A stretch of DNA of 64,000 nt from the NCBI GenBank assembly GCA_947629455.1, contig CANRDT010000004.1:31094-95093 (forward strand), read 5' to 3'. Each line of letters begins with the position of its first letter. Position 1 is the first letter of the stretch. The stretch is from an uncultured Ruminococcus sp. (GTDB taxonomy: Bacteria > Bacillota > Clostridia > Oscillospirales > Ruminococcaceae). Below, one piece after another: positions 26,632 to 36,699 of the stretch. Under the pieces are notes generated by a model, which was given only the letters and a program-made list of their open reading frames with translations, ran no database searches and was not told the DNA's origin. Position numbers and translations under genes: made by a program.

Positions 26632-26680
26632 TAAAAAAAGGACGGAAAACCGCCCGTTTATTTTACTTCCCGTCCTTGCA
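26632..26680 (-). terminator. intrinsic terminator of yqfCD
   Basis: On the minus strand, an 8-bp stem AAGGACGG / CCGTCCTT (26677-26670 with 26645-26638) with an inner hairpin, then a run of seven T. It suggests that yqfC-yqfD are transcribed apart from phoH and the genes behind it. Confidence 0.8.
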
Positions 26681-26707
26681 AGCCCACATCGTGAGCAAAA
26701 CCTGTTC

Positions 26708-27925
26708 TTATTTTTCATTATCTTTATCCGTATCCGCGCCGACAGGCGTTTTCGGCATAAAAAATTCCATTTCCTCGCTTATTTCTCCGTAGAGGGTATA
26801 TTCAGCCGTTATCTCAACGCCGTTTTCGGTGATCTTTTCTTTTTTATCGACTTTCTTTATCTCATATCCGCAAAGAAAATTATTCCTGAACCGCTCCTCC
26901 TGCTTTTCCGCCTCCGCCTTTGCCTGCTCCTTATCGAGCGTTTCGGTGCGGTAGTAAAATTCTTCGAGATGAACGTTTTTTATATTAAGCGGAGTTTCAA
27001 GACCGAAAAGTGAAATGTTCCTTACATCGGAAGTCTCGCTGTATCTTCCCTTGCTGCCGCCGAAAAACAGCGGTATATCTATATCGCAGACCGAAAGATA
27101 TTTCAGATCTTTTTCTTCTCCCGTCGGCTGGCGGCGCTGTATCTCAAACGGCTGCGTGAATGTTTCCCTGCGCGTGAACGTTCCGTATATCTTTCCGAGA
27201 GAGCGTGCATAGCGTACCTTTTCATCTCTTATTTCCTTGCCGTTTTCATAGGTTATCTTTTCGGTCACTATCTTTCCGCTCACGAGAACGTCCCCCTTGC
27301 GCACTCCGCTGCCCACCGTCGTCATAAGCTGCCCGTCGTACACCTCCACTTTGTCTATCACCGCATCGCATTTTGCCACAAGATCGCTCGGCATACGCGT
27401 TCTGAGCTGCTCGGGCTTTTCCACATTTGCGATAACGTCGATAATGAGCGTTGTGCCGTCGCAGCTTATCCCTGCCCACGAGATACCCTCGACATTCTGT
27501 TTTAACTCCCTCTCCAGAACGGTAAGATCGAGAGACGGTATAAAGCTGCCGCCCTTTACTCCGTTCTCATCGAGAACCGCCATTATGCCGCTGCGTATTT
27601 CGGGATCGTCGCTGAGTATCTCAAATCTGAACACCACGTTTGAAAGGAATATCACCGCCGCTGCCGCTGCAAGTCCGCCAAGTATCAGCCCGGGACGCAA
27701 CAGCTTTTTTATTTTGAAAATTATTCCCCTGCTGCCTGTCCTGCGGTATTCTATGCCGTGCTGCTCCATAAATTCCTCAAGCTGACGCCTGCGCTCCGCC
27801 ATACAGGAAAGATACAGCGTTTCTCCTTTCTGCTGCATTTCAAAGCAAGGTATCCCCTCCGCGCTTATGTATTTCAGCGCCGCCGCTCCGCCGCCGTTAA
27901 TTTCATAATCAATATATCCGAGCAT
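26708..27925 (-). CDS. yqfD: sporulation protein YqfD
   Basis: A 405-residue YqfD. The N-terminal domain (1-85, GIPCFEMQQKGETLYLSC) precedes one membrane segment (about 95-115) and a large external domain with LKQNVEGISWAGISCDGT and later strands. YqfD is needed for stage IV of sporulation in Bacillus, with a weak relation to POTRA/FtsQ-like domains. GAGAGGT precedes the ATG. It follows yqfC by 19 bp. The C-terminal tail is short and charged. Confidence 0.93.
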   Translation of the reverse strand: MLGYIDYEINGGGAAALKYISAEGIPCFEMQQKGETLYLSCMAERRRQLEEFMEQHGIEYRRTGSRGIIFKIKKLLRPGLILGGLAAAAAVIFLSNVVFRFEILSDDPEIRSGIMAVLDENGVKGGSFIPSLDLTVLERELKQNVEGISWAGISCDGTTLIIDVIANVEKPEQLRTRMPSDLVAKCDAVIDKVEVYDGQLMTTVGSGVRKGDVLVSGKIVTEKITYENGKEIRDEKVRYARSLGKIYGTFTRRETFTQPFEIQRRQPTGEEKDLKYLSVCDIDIPLFFGGSKGRYSETSDVRNISLFGLETPLNIKNVHLEEFYYRTETLDKEQAKAEAEKQEERFRNNFLCGYEIKKVDKKEKITENGVEITAEYTLYGEISEEMEFFMPKTPVGADTDKDNEK

Positions 27926-27944
27926 AATCTGTTACCTCTCCGCG

Positions 27945-28235
27945 TCAGCCGTCCTTCGGAAGATTCCTGCGTCTTGAACTCAGCGATACCGATTCGACCT
28001 TTCCGATGACCTCAACGCTGTGCGAATCGTAATTGTTCATCATCAGCCGCTGCCCCAGTATCTCCACCTCAAAGCTGCCTGTTATGACTCTCGCCATGAC
28101 CTCGTTACATTCAAGTATCTGCTTGCAGTTCTCCACTATCACCTTTTCATTGTCCAGTATGCTTATATAGGAATTCAGGCATAAAAGCTCCCTCGCTTTG
28201 CCCGAAAACCTGAGCCTTGGTTTGCCGCCCTCCAC
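27945..28235 (-). CDS. yqfC: sporulation protein YqfC
   Basis: A 96-residue protein of the YqfC/YabP family, recognised from its beta-rich core with LNSYISILDNEKVIVENCKQ and the downstream partner yqfD. The start codon is GTG at 28235, preceded by AAAGGGTG. In Bacillus it is expressed in the mother cell under sigma-E; no clear sigma-E promoter was identified on this strand. Confidence 0.92.
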   Translation of the reverse strand: MEGGKPRLRFSGKARELLCLNSYISILDNEKVIVENCKQILECNEVMARVITGSFEVEILGQRLMMNNYDSHSVEVIGKVESVSLSSRRRNLPKDG

Positions 28236-28272
28236 GCTATCACCCTTTCCGAGGTATACCGCCTCTGAATAA

Positions 28273-28301
28273 TTATATTATTTCATTTGCGGACATATAC
28301 T
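28273..28301 (+). promoter_or_regulatory. possible sigma-E promoter for ylbJ
   Basis: TTATATT (28273-28279), 14 bp, then CATATACT (28294-28301) resembles the sigma-E pattern of an ATATT-type -35 and a CATA-type -10 with a 14-bp spacer. It lies 72 bp before ylbJ, a sigma-E gene in Bacillus. This is a weak match by eye. Confidence 0.35.
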
Positions 28302-28372
28302 TATATTGCACCGCCGATCGGTCTTTGTCTGTCAAAAAAGATCAGAACGGTGTATTCAAGGAGGTAATAATA

Positions 28373-29458
28373 ATGAGATCGCAACAGGTTGTGAAGATCA
28401 ATACCAATGCGTATACCGCTGCGGCGGCAATGACGTTTCTTTGTCTGGCTGCGGCTGTTTTTCCTAAAGAAGTATCAGACGCAGTCGCTGCGGCGGCATA
28501 CCGCTGCATAAACGTCATAATTCCGTCATTGTTCGCTTTTATGGCGTTTTCGGGGATAATAATAAACAGCAGGATATATACATATATTTCCAAACCGTTT
28601 TATCCCATATCCCAATATCTGCTGAAAATGCCAAACAGTCTGTTTTTTGTCTTTCTTATGGGCAACGCGGCAGGATACCCTGTAGGCATATCGCTGCTGT
28701 CCGATCTTGTCAGACAAGGCAGGATAGAAAAAAAGACCGCCTGCGCCATGAGCTGCTACTGTTATGCAGGCGGTCCGGCATTTTTAACATCGGCGGTGGG
28801 GCTTACTCTTTTCGGCAGTGCAAGGACGGGTATGATTATTTTTCTCTCCATACTGACCTCAAACCTTGTAATTGCCGCCGTGATAAACCGCATAGTCCCT
28901 ATCAGGGAAAGATCTGCCGTCAGCGGCGTTCGCCTGAGCGGAGAGATACTTACCGATTCGGTGGAAAACGCAGGACGCTCGCTTTTTCGTATGTGCTGTA
29001 TGATATTGTTTTTCGCGGCGCTGCTTGCAATACTTTCCGCGTCGGGAGTGTATGGGATATTGACTGCGGCGGCAGGCGTGAAAATAAAAGCGGTCTGTCG
29101 GGCAATGCTCGAGATCACCGAGATAACCGCTTTTCCCTCTCCTCTTGCGGCGGACATTCCTCTTATTGCCGCAGTGTGCGGTTTCGGCGGATTGTGCGTG
29201 ATATTGCAGGTATTTTCCGTTTGCAGAGGAACATTTTCCCTAAAGCCCTTTTTGCTGACAAGACCTCTCTGTTTCGGCGTTCAGTATGCCGCCGCCAAGG
29301 TCTTTGCGCGGCTTTTCAGGGAAGATCATTTACAAGCATTTTCCATAAACAGAAGAGCGACCGTCAATTTCAACAATTTTATACCGTCGCTTTGCTTGAT
29401 TATAATGATTTTTATAATTGTTTTCCGAAAAAAGCTTGCAATTTCACAAGAGCTGTGA
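28373..29458 (+). CDS. ylbJ: sporulation integral membrane protein YlbJ
   Basis: A 361-residue polytopic membrane protein with about eight helices and the YlbJ/nucleoside-recognition signatures MGNAAGYPVGISLLSDLV and CYCYAGGPAFLTSAVG. It is required for spore cortex formation in Bacillus. The start is set by CAAGGAGG followed by ATG at 28373; the longer open frame upstream lacks a ribosome site. It is divergent from yqfCD. Confidence 0.9.
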   Translation: MRSQQVVKINTNAYTAAAAMTFLCLAAAVFPKEVSDAVAAAAYRCINVIIPSLFAFMAFSGIIINSRIYTYISKPFYPISQYLLKMPNSLFFVFLMGNAAGYPVGISLLSDLVRQGRIEKKTACAMSCYCYAGGPAFLTSAVGLTLFGSARTGMIIFLSILTSNLVIAAVINRIVPIRERSAVSGVRLSGEILTDSVENAGRSLFRMCCMILFFAALLAILSASGVYGILTAAAGVKIKAVCRAMLEITEITAFPSPLAADIPLIAAVCGFGGLCVILQVFSVCRGTFSLKPFLLTRPLCFGVQYAAAKVFARLFREDHLQAFSINRRATVNFNNFIPSLCLIIMIFIIVFRKKLAISQEL

Positions 29459-29464
29459 TATAAT
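29436..29464 (+). promoter_or_regulatory. extended sigma-A promoter for the four-Cys mini-protein
   Basis: TTGCAA (29436-29441), a 17-bp spacer ending TGA, and TATAAT (29459-29464). The -35 lies inside the last codons of ylbJ, so the small gene has its own strong promoter. Confidence 0.8.
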
Positions 29465-29540
29465 ATCAATGTAAGATAATTTTCGGGCAGGCGGCAGTCA
29501 GCGCGGCTTTCCCCGGCTAAATAAAAGGAGTTGTATTTTC

Positions 29541-29756
29541 ATGGCCAAGAAAAAGAATTACTTCGGTAATGGTATCCAGCCTTCATGTTCCTATTGTATG
29601 TTCGGCAACCGTTCTAAAGAAGGCAACAAGGTCCTGTGTGAAAAGCAGGGACTGGTTGATGCCGATTACAACTGCAAGAAGTGGATATACGATCCTATCA
29701 AGCGTGTTCCCAAAAAACAGCTCAGTATTCCCAATCAGGAAGACGATGTTATCTGA
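29541..29756 (+). CDS. small four-cysteine protein, function unknown
   Basis: A 71-residue basic protein with cysteines at 16, 19, 33 and 45 (SCSYCMFG, LCEKQG, NCKKW), a spacing compatible with a zinc-ribbon or knuckle. The rest is Lys-rich at both ends with an acidic tail. AAAAGGAG precedes the ATG. It has a dedicated extended promoter, a 70-nt leader and a strong terminator, so it is probably abundantly expressed. I do not recognise a characterised family; an RNA- or protein-binding zinc mini-protein is a guess. Confidence 0.85.
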   Translation: MAKKKNYFGNGIQPSCSYCMFGNRSKEGNKVLCEKQGLVDADYNCKKWIYDPIKRVPKKQLSIPNQEDDVI

Positions 29757-29782
29757 CGCTTTATTTGACGCATCATAAAAGC

Positions 29783-29822
29783 ACGCCTTGCTCTCGGACG
29801 AGGGCAGGGCGTTGATTTTTTG
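29783..29822 (+). terminator. intrinsic terminator after the four-Cys gene
   Basis: Stem ACGCCTTGCTCTC / GAGGGCAGGGCGT with a GGAC loop (29783-29812), followed by TGATTTTTT. Confidence 0.88.
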
Positions 29823-29827
29823 TATTT

Positions 29828-30062
29828 ATGAGGACTGTTATTCCCCATTGGGGGAGAACAGCGTTTATGTATATCCGGCGCGATATTTCGGCAATAGGCG
29901 CGTACCCTCTGCCGCAAGCGGCAGAGGGAAAGTTCTCACCAATCAAACTTAGGGGACGCCCTTCTTGTAGGTCGTCCCCTCTTTCAAAACAGTCCACCGG
30001 ACTGTTTAGAAATTCACCCCTTGCGGAGCGCAGACGGTTGGGGCTTTCGCCGTCAGCGTTTA
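29828..30062 (-). repeat. nested-palindrome repeat, family I copy 2 (inverted)
   Basis: The same block order as copy 1 read on the minus strand: CTCTGCCGC..GCGGCAGAG, GGGGACGCCCT..AGGTCGTCCCC, AAACAGTCC..GGACTGTTT and GGGGCTTTCGCCGTC. The outer part with GGGGGAGAACAGCGTTTA and GGCAATAGGCGCGTAC matches the outer part of the copy at 41715-42016. Together with the family IV fragment it accounts for the 29823-30267 gap. Confidence 0.8.
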
Positions 30063-30125
30063 GAAGTAAGAAGTAAGAGGACAGAAGTAAGAAATGCTCA
30101 TTGTGACTTTTGCGCGGCAAAAGAA

Positions 30126-30240
30126 AAACCGGAAATTTCTTTCCAACAGATTATTAAAGTAAACGCCGCCGAAAAGTTTAACCGCCCGATTTCCAAGGTT
30201 TGACTGCTCCGCACACGGCAGAGGGCGCATTGCCCCGCCC
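30126..30240 (+). repeat. short intergenic repeat, family IV copy 1
   Basis: It contains AACCGGAAATTTCTTTCCAA followed by ACCGCCCGATTTCCAAGGT and CACACGGCAGAGGGCG. The first half recurs at 63771-63812 and the second half at 35733-35811. No coding capacity is evident. Confidence 0.65.
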
Positions 30241-30267
30241 GGGAGGGCAGCTTGCGACGACGTACAA

Positions 30268-31704
30268 TTATCCCAGCTTTTTAAGTATGATCTCTTTCAT
30301 CATTCCGGGGTTCGCCTTTCCCTTTGAGGCTTTCATACACTGACCCACAAGGTATCCGAGCGCGTTTGTCTTGCCGTTTTTGTAGTCGCTCACCGACTTT
30401 TCATTGGCGGCAAGCACCTCGTCGGCAATAGCCTCCAGCGCGGAAGAATCCGACACCTGCGCCAGTCCGAGTTTATCGACGAGCGCGGCTACGTCCTCTT
30501 TCTTTTCTATGATGACCGCAAAGATCTTCTTTCCGCCTGCATTTGAGATAGTTCCCTTTTCGATAAGTCCCACCAGCTCGGTGAGGTTATCCGCGTCAAG
30601 ACAGGTATCCGAAACGCTCTTTCCGGTATCGTTTAAGTACTTGATAAAATCTCCCAGCAGCCATGTCGCATAAGCTTTAGCCGGATATTTTCCTTTAGCC
30701 ATACAGCCGTCAAACAAAGCCGCAAGCTCGGCGGATTCCGCGATAAACGTCGCCTCTTTCTGAGAAAGACCGAATTTTCTGACGTATCTTAACAGCTTGG
30801 TATTCGGCAGTTCGGGTATCTCGTTTTTCAGCGCATTTACCCTCTCCTCGTCAACTACGATAGTCAGAAGATCAGGCTCGGGAAAATATCTGTAATCCTG
30901 CGCGTCCTCCTTGGAACGCATAGAAACGCTCTCGCCCTTTACATCGTCCCAACGGCGCGTTTCCTGCTCTACCCTGCCGCCGTTTTCAAGTATCTCTATC
31001 TGACGGTTGACCTCGTAATCTATACCCCTTACCGCCGCGGAAAAGCTGTTTACGTTCTTCATCTCCGAACGCGTACCTAAAGGCTCTCCCGGCTTGTGGA
31101 CGGACACGTTCACGTCGCAGCGGATAGAACCCTGCTCCATTTTACAGTCACATATGCCGAGATACTGCAAAATGGATTTGAGCGTTTCAAGATAAGCCTT
31201 TGCCTCGGCGGAACTGCGCATATCAGGCTCGGAAACTATCTCGATAAGCGGCACGCCGCAGCGGTTGAGATCGACCAGAGAACAGCCGTCAAACTTATCC
31301 GAATGTAAAAGCTTGCCTGCGTCCTCCTCTATATGGATACGGGTAACGCCTATCCTGCGCTCCTCCCCGTCCACAAGAATATCCACATATCCGTTTTCGC
31401 AAAGAGGGACTTCCGCCTGCGAGATCTGATAAGCCTTGGGCAGATCGGGATAGAAATAATTCTTTCTGTCCTGCTTGCAGACTCTGTTTATTTTGCAGTT
31501 AAGCGCGTGTCCCATTTTTATAGCATAATCGACTACCTTTTCGTTCAGCGTCGGCAGCGCGCCGGGCATACCCATACAGACGGGGCAAACCTGCGAGTTG
31601 ACCTCAAGACCGAACTGGTTCTTGCAGTCGCAGTATATCTTGGACTCGGTATTCAGCTCGGCATGAGTTTCCAGACCGATAACTACCTCGTAACCTTTAA
31701 CCAT
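30268..31704 (-). CDS. gatB: Asp/Glu-tRNA amidotransferase subunit B
   Basis: A 478-residue GatB, the tRNA-binding kinase subunit of GatCAB, which converts Glu-tRNA-Gln (and Asp-tRNA-Asn) to Gln-tRNA and Asn-tRNA. The N-terminal catalytic cradle shows GYEVVIGLETHAELNTESK, the metal-site region CDCKNQFG..CPVCMGMPG and the tail domain ends GMMKEIILKKLG (YqeY-like). The ATG at 31704 is chosen because AAAGGAG lies 8 bases upstream; a TTG two codons earlier is too close. It is the last gene of gatC-gatA-gatB. Confidence 0.97.
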   Translation of the reverse strand: MVKGYEVVIGLETHAELNTESKIYCDCKNQFGLEVNSQVCPVCMGMPGALPTLNEKVVDYAIKMGHALNCKINRVCKQDRKNYFYPDLPKAYQISQAEVPLCENGYVDILVDGEERRIGVTRIHIEEDAGKLLHSDKFDGCSLVDLNRCGVPLIEIVSEPDMRSSAEAKAYLETLKSILQYLGICDCKMEQGSIRCDVNVSVHKPGEPLGTRSEMKNVNSFSAAVRGIDYEVNRQIEILENGGRVEQETRRWDDVKGESVSMRSKEDAQDYRYFPEPDLLTIVVDEERVNALKNEIPELPNTKLLRYVRKFGLSQKEATFIAESAELAALFDGCMAKGKYPAKAYATWLLGDFIKYLNDTGKSVSDTCLDADNLTELVGLIEKGTISNAGGKKIFAVIIEKKEDVAALVDKLGLAQVSDSSALEAIADEVLAANEKSVSDYKNGKTNALGYLVGQCMKASKGKANPGMMKEIILKKLG

Positions 31705-31723
31705 TTTCAAGACTCCTTTCCTG

Positions 31724-33181
31724 TCATATCACGGCAGCGGGAAAACCGCCTCTGAGATGCTCGTAAGTATAAGCGGCGTTAAGCAGTCTCTGCTCGGTGA
31801 ACTTTCCGCCGATAAGCTGAAGTCCCACAGGCAGTCCCTTTGAGTCGCAGCCGCACGGAACGGACAGCGCAGGAAGTCCCGCAATGTTCACGGTAACGGT
31901 ACATATGTCGGTAGCGTACATTTTCAGCGGATCGTCGGTGTTTTCGCCGATCCTGAACGCCGTGGTCGGGACTGTCGGCGTTGCGATAACATCGACTTCG
32001 CCGAACGCGTCGGAAAATTCCGCCGAGATCCTTCTCTGCAAAAGCTTGGCTTTCTTGTAGTACGCGTCAAAAAATCCCGAGCTCAACACGAAAGTACCCA
32101 GCATTATACGTCTTTTCACTTCGTCGCCGAACCCTTCGGAACGCGTCTTTTCATACATATCTATAAGACCGTCGTAATTCTCCGCGCGGTAGCCGTATCT
32201 AACGCCGTCATACCTCGCCAGATTGGAGGACGCCTCCGCAGATGAGATAATATAGTATGAGGACAGCGCATAATCAGCCGACGGCAGTGAGATCTCCTTT
32301 ACCGACGCGCCGTTCTTTTCAAGCAGTTTTACCGCGTCCATTATCTTCTGCTTTACTTCCCCGTCGATACCGTCGCCGAAATATTCCTTTGGTATGCCGA
32401 TCTTCAGTCCCTGAGCGTTATTCTCAAGTCCCCTGAAATAATCGGGATATTCTCTTCTTGCAGACGTTGCGTCCATACGGTCGTGTCCGCAGATGGCGGT
32501 CTGGAGCATAGCCACGTCCTCGACCGTCTTTCCTATCGGTCCTATCTGATCGAGCGAAGATGCAAACGCTACCAGTCCGAAACGCGAGACCGCACCGTAA
32601 GTAGGTTTGAGTCCGACAACTCCGCAGTAAGCCGCAGGCTGACGGATAGAACCGCCCGTATCCGAACCGAGAGCCAGCACAGCCTCTCCTGCCGCAACTG
32701 CCGCAGCCGAGCCGCCCGACGAGCCGCCGGGTATCCTGTCGGTATCATACGGATTTTTTGTAGGCTTGAAATATGAAGTCTCGGTGGACGAACCCATAGC
32801 AAATTCGTCCATATTGAGTTTTCCAGCCACTACGACTCCTGCGGCGGCAAGCTTGTCCATGACCGTCGCGTTAAACGGCGGCTTATAGTCGGCAAGCATT
32901 TTAGATGCGCAGGTGGTGGCAAGTCCCTTTGTGGAAATGTTATCCTTTATGCCCATTACTATTCCGGCAAGGGGAGAAAGCTCCTCTCCTGCCGCACGCC
33001 TTGCGTCTATCTCAGCCGCGCTTTTGAGAGCGTTCTCCCTGTCGAGAGTAACATACGCGTTTATTTTTTCTTCCGTTTCGTCAATGCGCCGAAACACCGA
33101 TTCGGTAAGCTCCACGGAGCTTATTTCCCTGTTTTTCAGCATAGCGGAAAGCTCCGCTGCGTTTTTGCCGTAAAGTTCCAA
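31724..33181 (-). CDS. gatA: Asp/Glu-tRNA amidotransferase subunit A
   Basis: A 485-residue amidase-signature enzyme that releases ammonia from glutamine for GatB. The catalytic Ser-cisSer-Lys triad is seen in GIKDNI (Lys), PGGSSGGSAAAVAAG (cis-Ser) and GSDTGGSIRQPA (nucleophilic Ser). The start is probably TTG at 33181, eight bases after AGGAGG; a GTG at 33190 overlaps the ribosome site. It is 12 bp after gatC. Confidence 0.97.
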   Translation of the reverse strand: MELYGKNAAELSAMLKNREISSVELTESVFRRIDETEEKINAYVTLDRENALKSAAEIDARRAAGEELSPLAGIVMGIKDNISTKGLATTCASKMLADYKPPFNATVMDKLAAAGVVVAGKLNMDEFAMGSSTETSYFKPTKNPYDTDRIPGGSSGGSAAAVAAGEAVLALGSDTGGSIRQPAAYCGVVGLKPTYGAVSRFGLVAFASSLDQIGPIGKTVEDVAMLQTAICGHDRMDATSARREYPDYFRGLENNAQGLKIGIPKEYFGDGIDGEVKQKIMDAVKLLEKNGASVKEISLPSADYALSSYYIISSAEASSNLARYDGVRYGYRAENYDGLIDMYEKTRSEGFGDEVKRRIMLGTFVLSSGFFDAYYKKAKLLQRRISAEFSDAFGEVDVIATPTVPTTAFRIGENTDDPLKMYATDICTVTVNIAGLPALSVPCGCDSKGLPVGLQLIGGKFTEQRLLNAAYTYEHLRGGFPAAVI

Positions 33182-33193
33182 TAATAACACCTC

Positions 33194-33463
33194 CTATTCA
33201 ACAGTCTTTGGTACTACCAGACAGCCTGCTTTTACCTGCGGAGCGTTCGCCATAAGCTCCTGTCTGGTATATTTGTCGGTAACGGCGCAGTCCTCTCTGA
33301 GCGTCATGGGATCATTCTCATCGAGCGCCAGCTCCTCGTCAATATCCGGCAGATTTTCCACCATATCGACTATATTCTGCATTTCTTTTTCAAATTTTTC
33401 AAACTGATCGTCCTCTATGCGAAGGCGTGCCAGCTTTGCAATATGCCTGATGTCGATATTCAT
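33194..33463 (-). CDS. gatC: Asp/Glu-tRNA amidotransferase subunit C
   Basis: An 89-residue GatC, a small stabilising subunit of GatCAB. It has the family opening IDIRHIAKLARLRIEDDQFE, LPDIDEELALDENDPMTLRED and a C-terminal LVVPKTVE. It is the first gene of the gat set, 138 bp after ligA. That gap shows no clear terminator, so co-transcription with ligA is possible. Confidence 0.95.
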   Translation of the reverse strand: MNIDIRHIAKLARLRIEDDQFEKFEKEMQNIVDMVENLPDIDEELALDENDPMTLREDCAVTDKYTRQELMANAPQVKAGCLVVPKTVE

Positions 33464-33601
33464 TTATGCATTTCCTCCTATCTTACAGCCTGCCGCGGTT
33501 CTCGCCGCCGCACGGTCTTTTTGTCATATCATCTATAAAAGCCGACTGCGGATATAGTCCTCCGTCAGCCTACAGATCAAAACGGTCTGGATCTCAGCCC
33601 G

Positions 33602-35590
<1,989 letters not shown>

Positions 35591-35600
35591 TCACTCCCTG

Positions 35601-35635
35601 AATAATGTTGTATCAAGCAAAATCACAACATTATT
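35601..35635. promoter_or_regulatory. 11-bp perfect inverted repeat at the ligA promoter
   Basis: AATAATGTTGT (35601-35611) and ACAACATTATT (35625-35635) form a perfect palindrome with a 13-bp spacer. The outer edge overlaps the -10 box and the rest covers the expected transcription start and leader. It could be an operator or a 5'-UTR hairpin. Confidence 0.6.
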
Positions 35636-35661
35636 ATATCACATCGCAGGGCAAAATACAA
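35633..35661 (-). promoter_or_regulatory. sigma-A promoter for ligA
   Basis: On the minus strand TTGTAT (35661-35656), a 17-bp spacer and TATAAT (35638-35633), 46 bp before the ligA start. Confidence 0.75.
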
Positions 35662-35732
35662 GTACTTTTTTCGTAATGACCAAGGTGCAGGTCGGGAAAG
35701 ATAGATAAAAAAATTGTAGCTATAGACCATAT

Positions 35733-35811
35733 GAACTTTGACCGCCCGATTTATAAGGTCTGAACGCTACGCACACGGCAGAGGGCGACAAGCGCGCCCG
35801 CGCGAGGGCGC
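35733..35811 (+). repeat. short intergenic repeat, family IV copy 2
   Basis: GACCGCCCGATTTATAAGGT, then ACGCACACGGCAGAGGGCG, then a CGCCCGCGCGAGGGCG hairpin. It matches the second half of the copy at 30126-30240. Together with the ligA promoter and a terminator it accounts for the 35588-35887 gap. Confidence 0.65.
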
Positions 35812-35844
35812 AAAAACAGGGCGCCCCGAAAAGGAACGTCCCTG
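35812..35844 (-). terminator. probable intrinsic terminator after the AIM24-like gene
   Basis: On the minus strand, an imperfect stem of CAGGGACG against CGCCCTG with a CCTTTTCGGGG inner loop, followed by TTTTTG. Confidence 0.6.
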
Positions 35845-35887
35845 TTCTTGCGTATATGGATAATCAAGCAGGATAAGTAAGAGTTTG

Positions 35888-36559
35888 TCAGTTCGACGCT
35901 GCAGGCGCGATCGCCTGATAGAGATTAGACGCAGGCATGGTCTGGAGCCATACTCTGCCGGGACCGGTAACTCGGGTGTTGAAGAATCCCTCACCGCCGA
36001 GCAGCTTGTTTCCGAGTCCCTTTACCGATTCAATATCTATCGAACAGGACTGCTGCATAAGAGCAAGACAACCGGTATCGACAAGGATCGACTGACCTGC
36101 CTCCAAATCGTATGTTATCAGGCTGCCGTCTATTTCAAGAACGACATTGCCCGTGCCGCTGAACTTCTGCATAATAAAACCTTCGCCGCCGAAGAAACCT
36201 GCTCCGAGCTTTTTCTGGAAGAACATTTCCATATTTACTCCCATTTCGGACGCAAGGAAGGAAGATTTCTGCGCCACTATAGGATTGTTGGTAACGTCAA
36301 CTACCATCATCTCGCCGGGGAAACTTGACGCCATAGCGATCATTCCCGGACCGCCCTGAGCCGTGTAGATATTCTGAAACATTGCCTCTCCCTGCAGCGC
36401 TCTTGAAAACATTTTTCCGATACCACCGCCGGAAGTGGTCGACATCTGCATATTCGGGGACATCCAGCTCATTGCGCCCTTTTCGGTCCTTATAGATTCT
36501 CCTGCCTCGAGATAGCAGATAGCTACCGGCAGCGGAGTTCCTTTTACTTCAAATCTCAT
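35888..36559 (-). CDS. AIM24 / TIGR00266 family protein
   Basis: A 223-residue, glycine-rich, all-beta protein of the AIM24 (TIGR00266) family. It opens with FEVKGTPLPVAICYLEAGES and contains KGAMSWMSPN, GGGIGKMFSRALQGE and the repeated GGEGF motif (GAGFFGGEGFIMQKFSGTG and LLGGEGFFNTRVTGPG). Its function in bacteria is unknown; the mitochondrial homologue Aim24 supports inner-membrane organisation. The start at 36559 is chosen because GAAAGAGG lies 9 bases upstream, whereas the ATG at 36565 is too close. It lies downstream of the SPFH/NfeD pair on the same strand. Confidence 0.88.
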   Translation of the reverse strand: MRFEVKGTPLPVAICYLEAGESIRTEKGAMSWMSPNMQMSTTSGGGIGKMFSRALQGEAMFQNIYTAQGGPGMIAMASSFPGEMMVVDVTNNPIVAQKSSFLASEMGVNMEMFFQKKLGAGFFGGEGFIMQKFSGTGNVVLEIDGSLITYDLEAGQSILVDTGCLALMQQSCSIDIESVKGLGNKLLGGEGFFNTRVTGPGRVWLQTMPASNLYQAIAPAASN

Positions 36560-36699
36560 TATCATTACCTCTTTCTTATATCGCATAAAGACGATAGTAT
36601 CTATATAAACGCCACAGTTGACGTACCCTCAGCCGACACAGAACACACCGCCATGTTATGAGCGGACAAAAGCCGGTCAATAATGCCGTTTACCTCATA

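Noticed and set aside
33464..33601. A 14-codon frame (MTKRPCGGENRGRL) before gatC as a possible leader peptide
   Set aside because: No ribosome site precedes it and no attenuator structure was seen, unlike the leader at 6389-6463.
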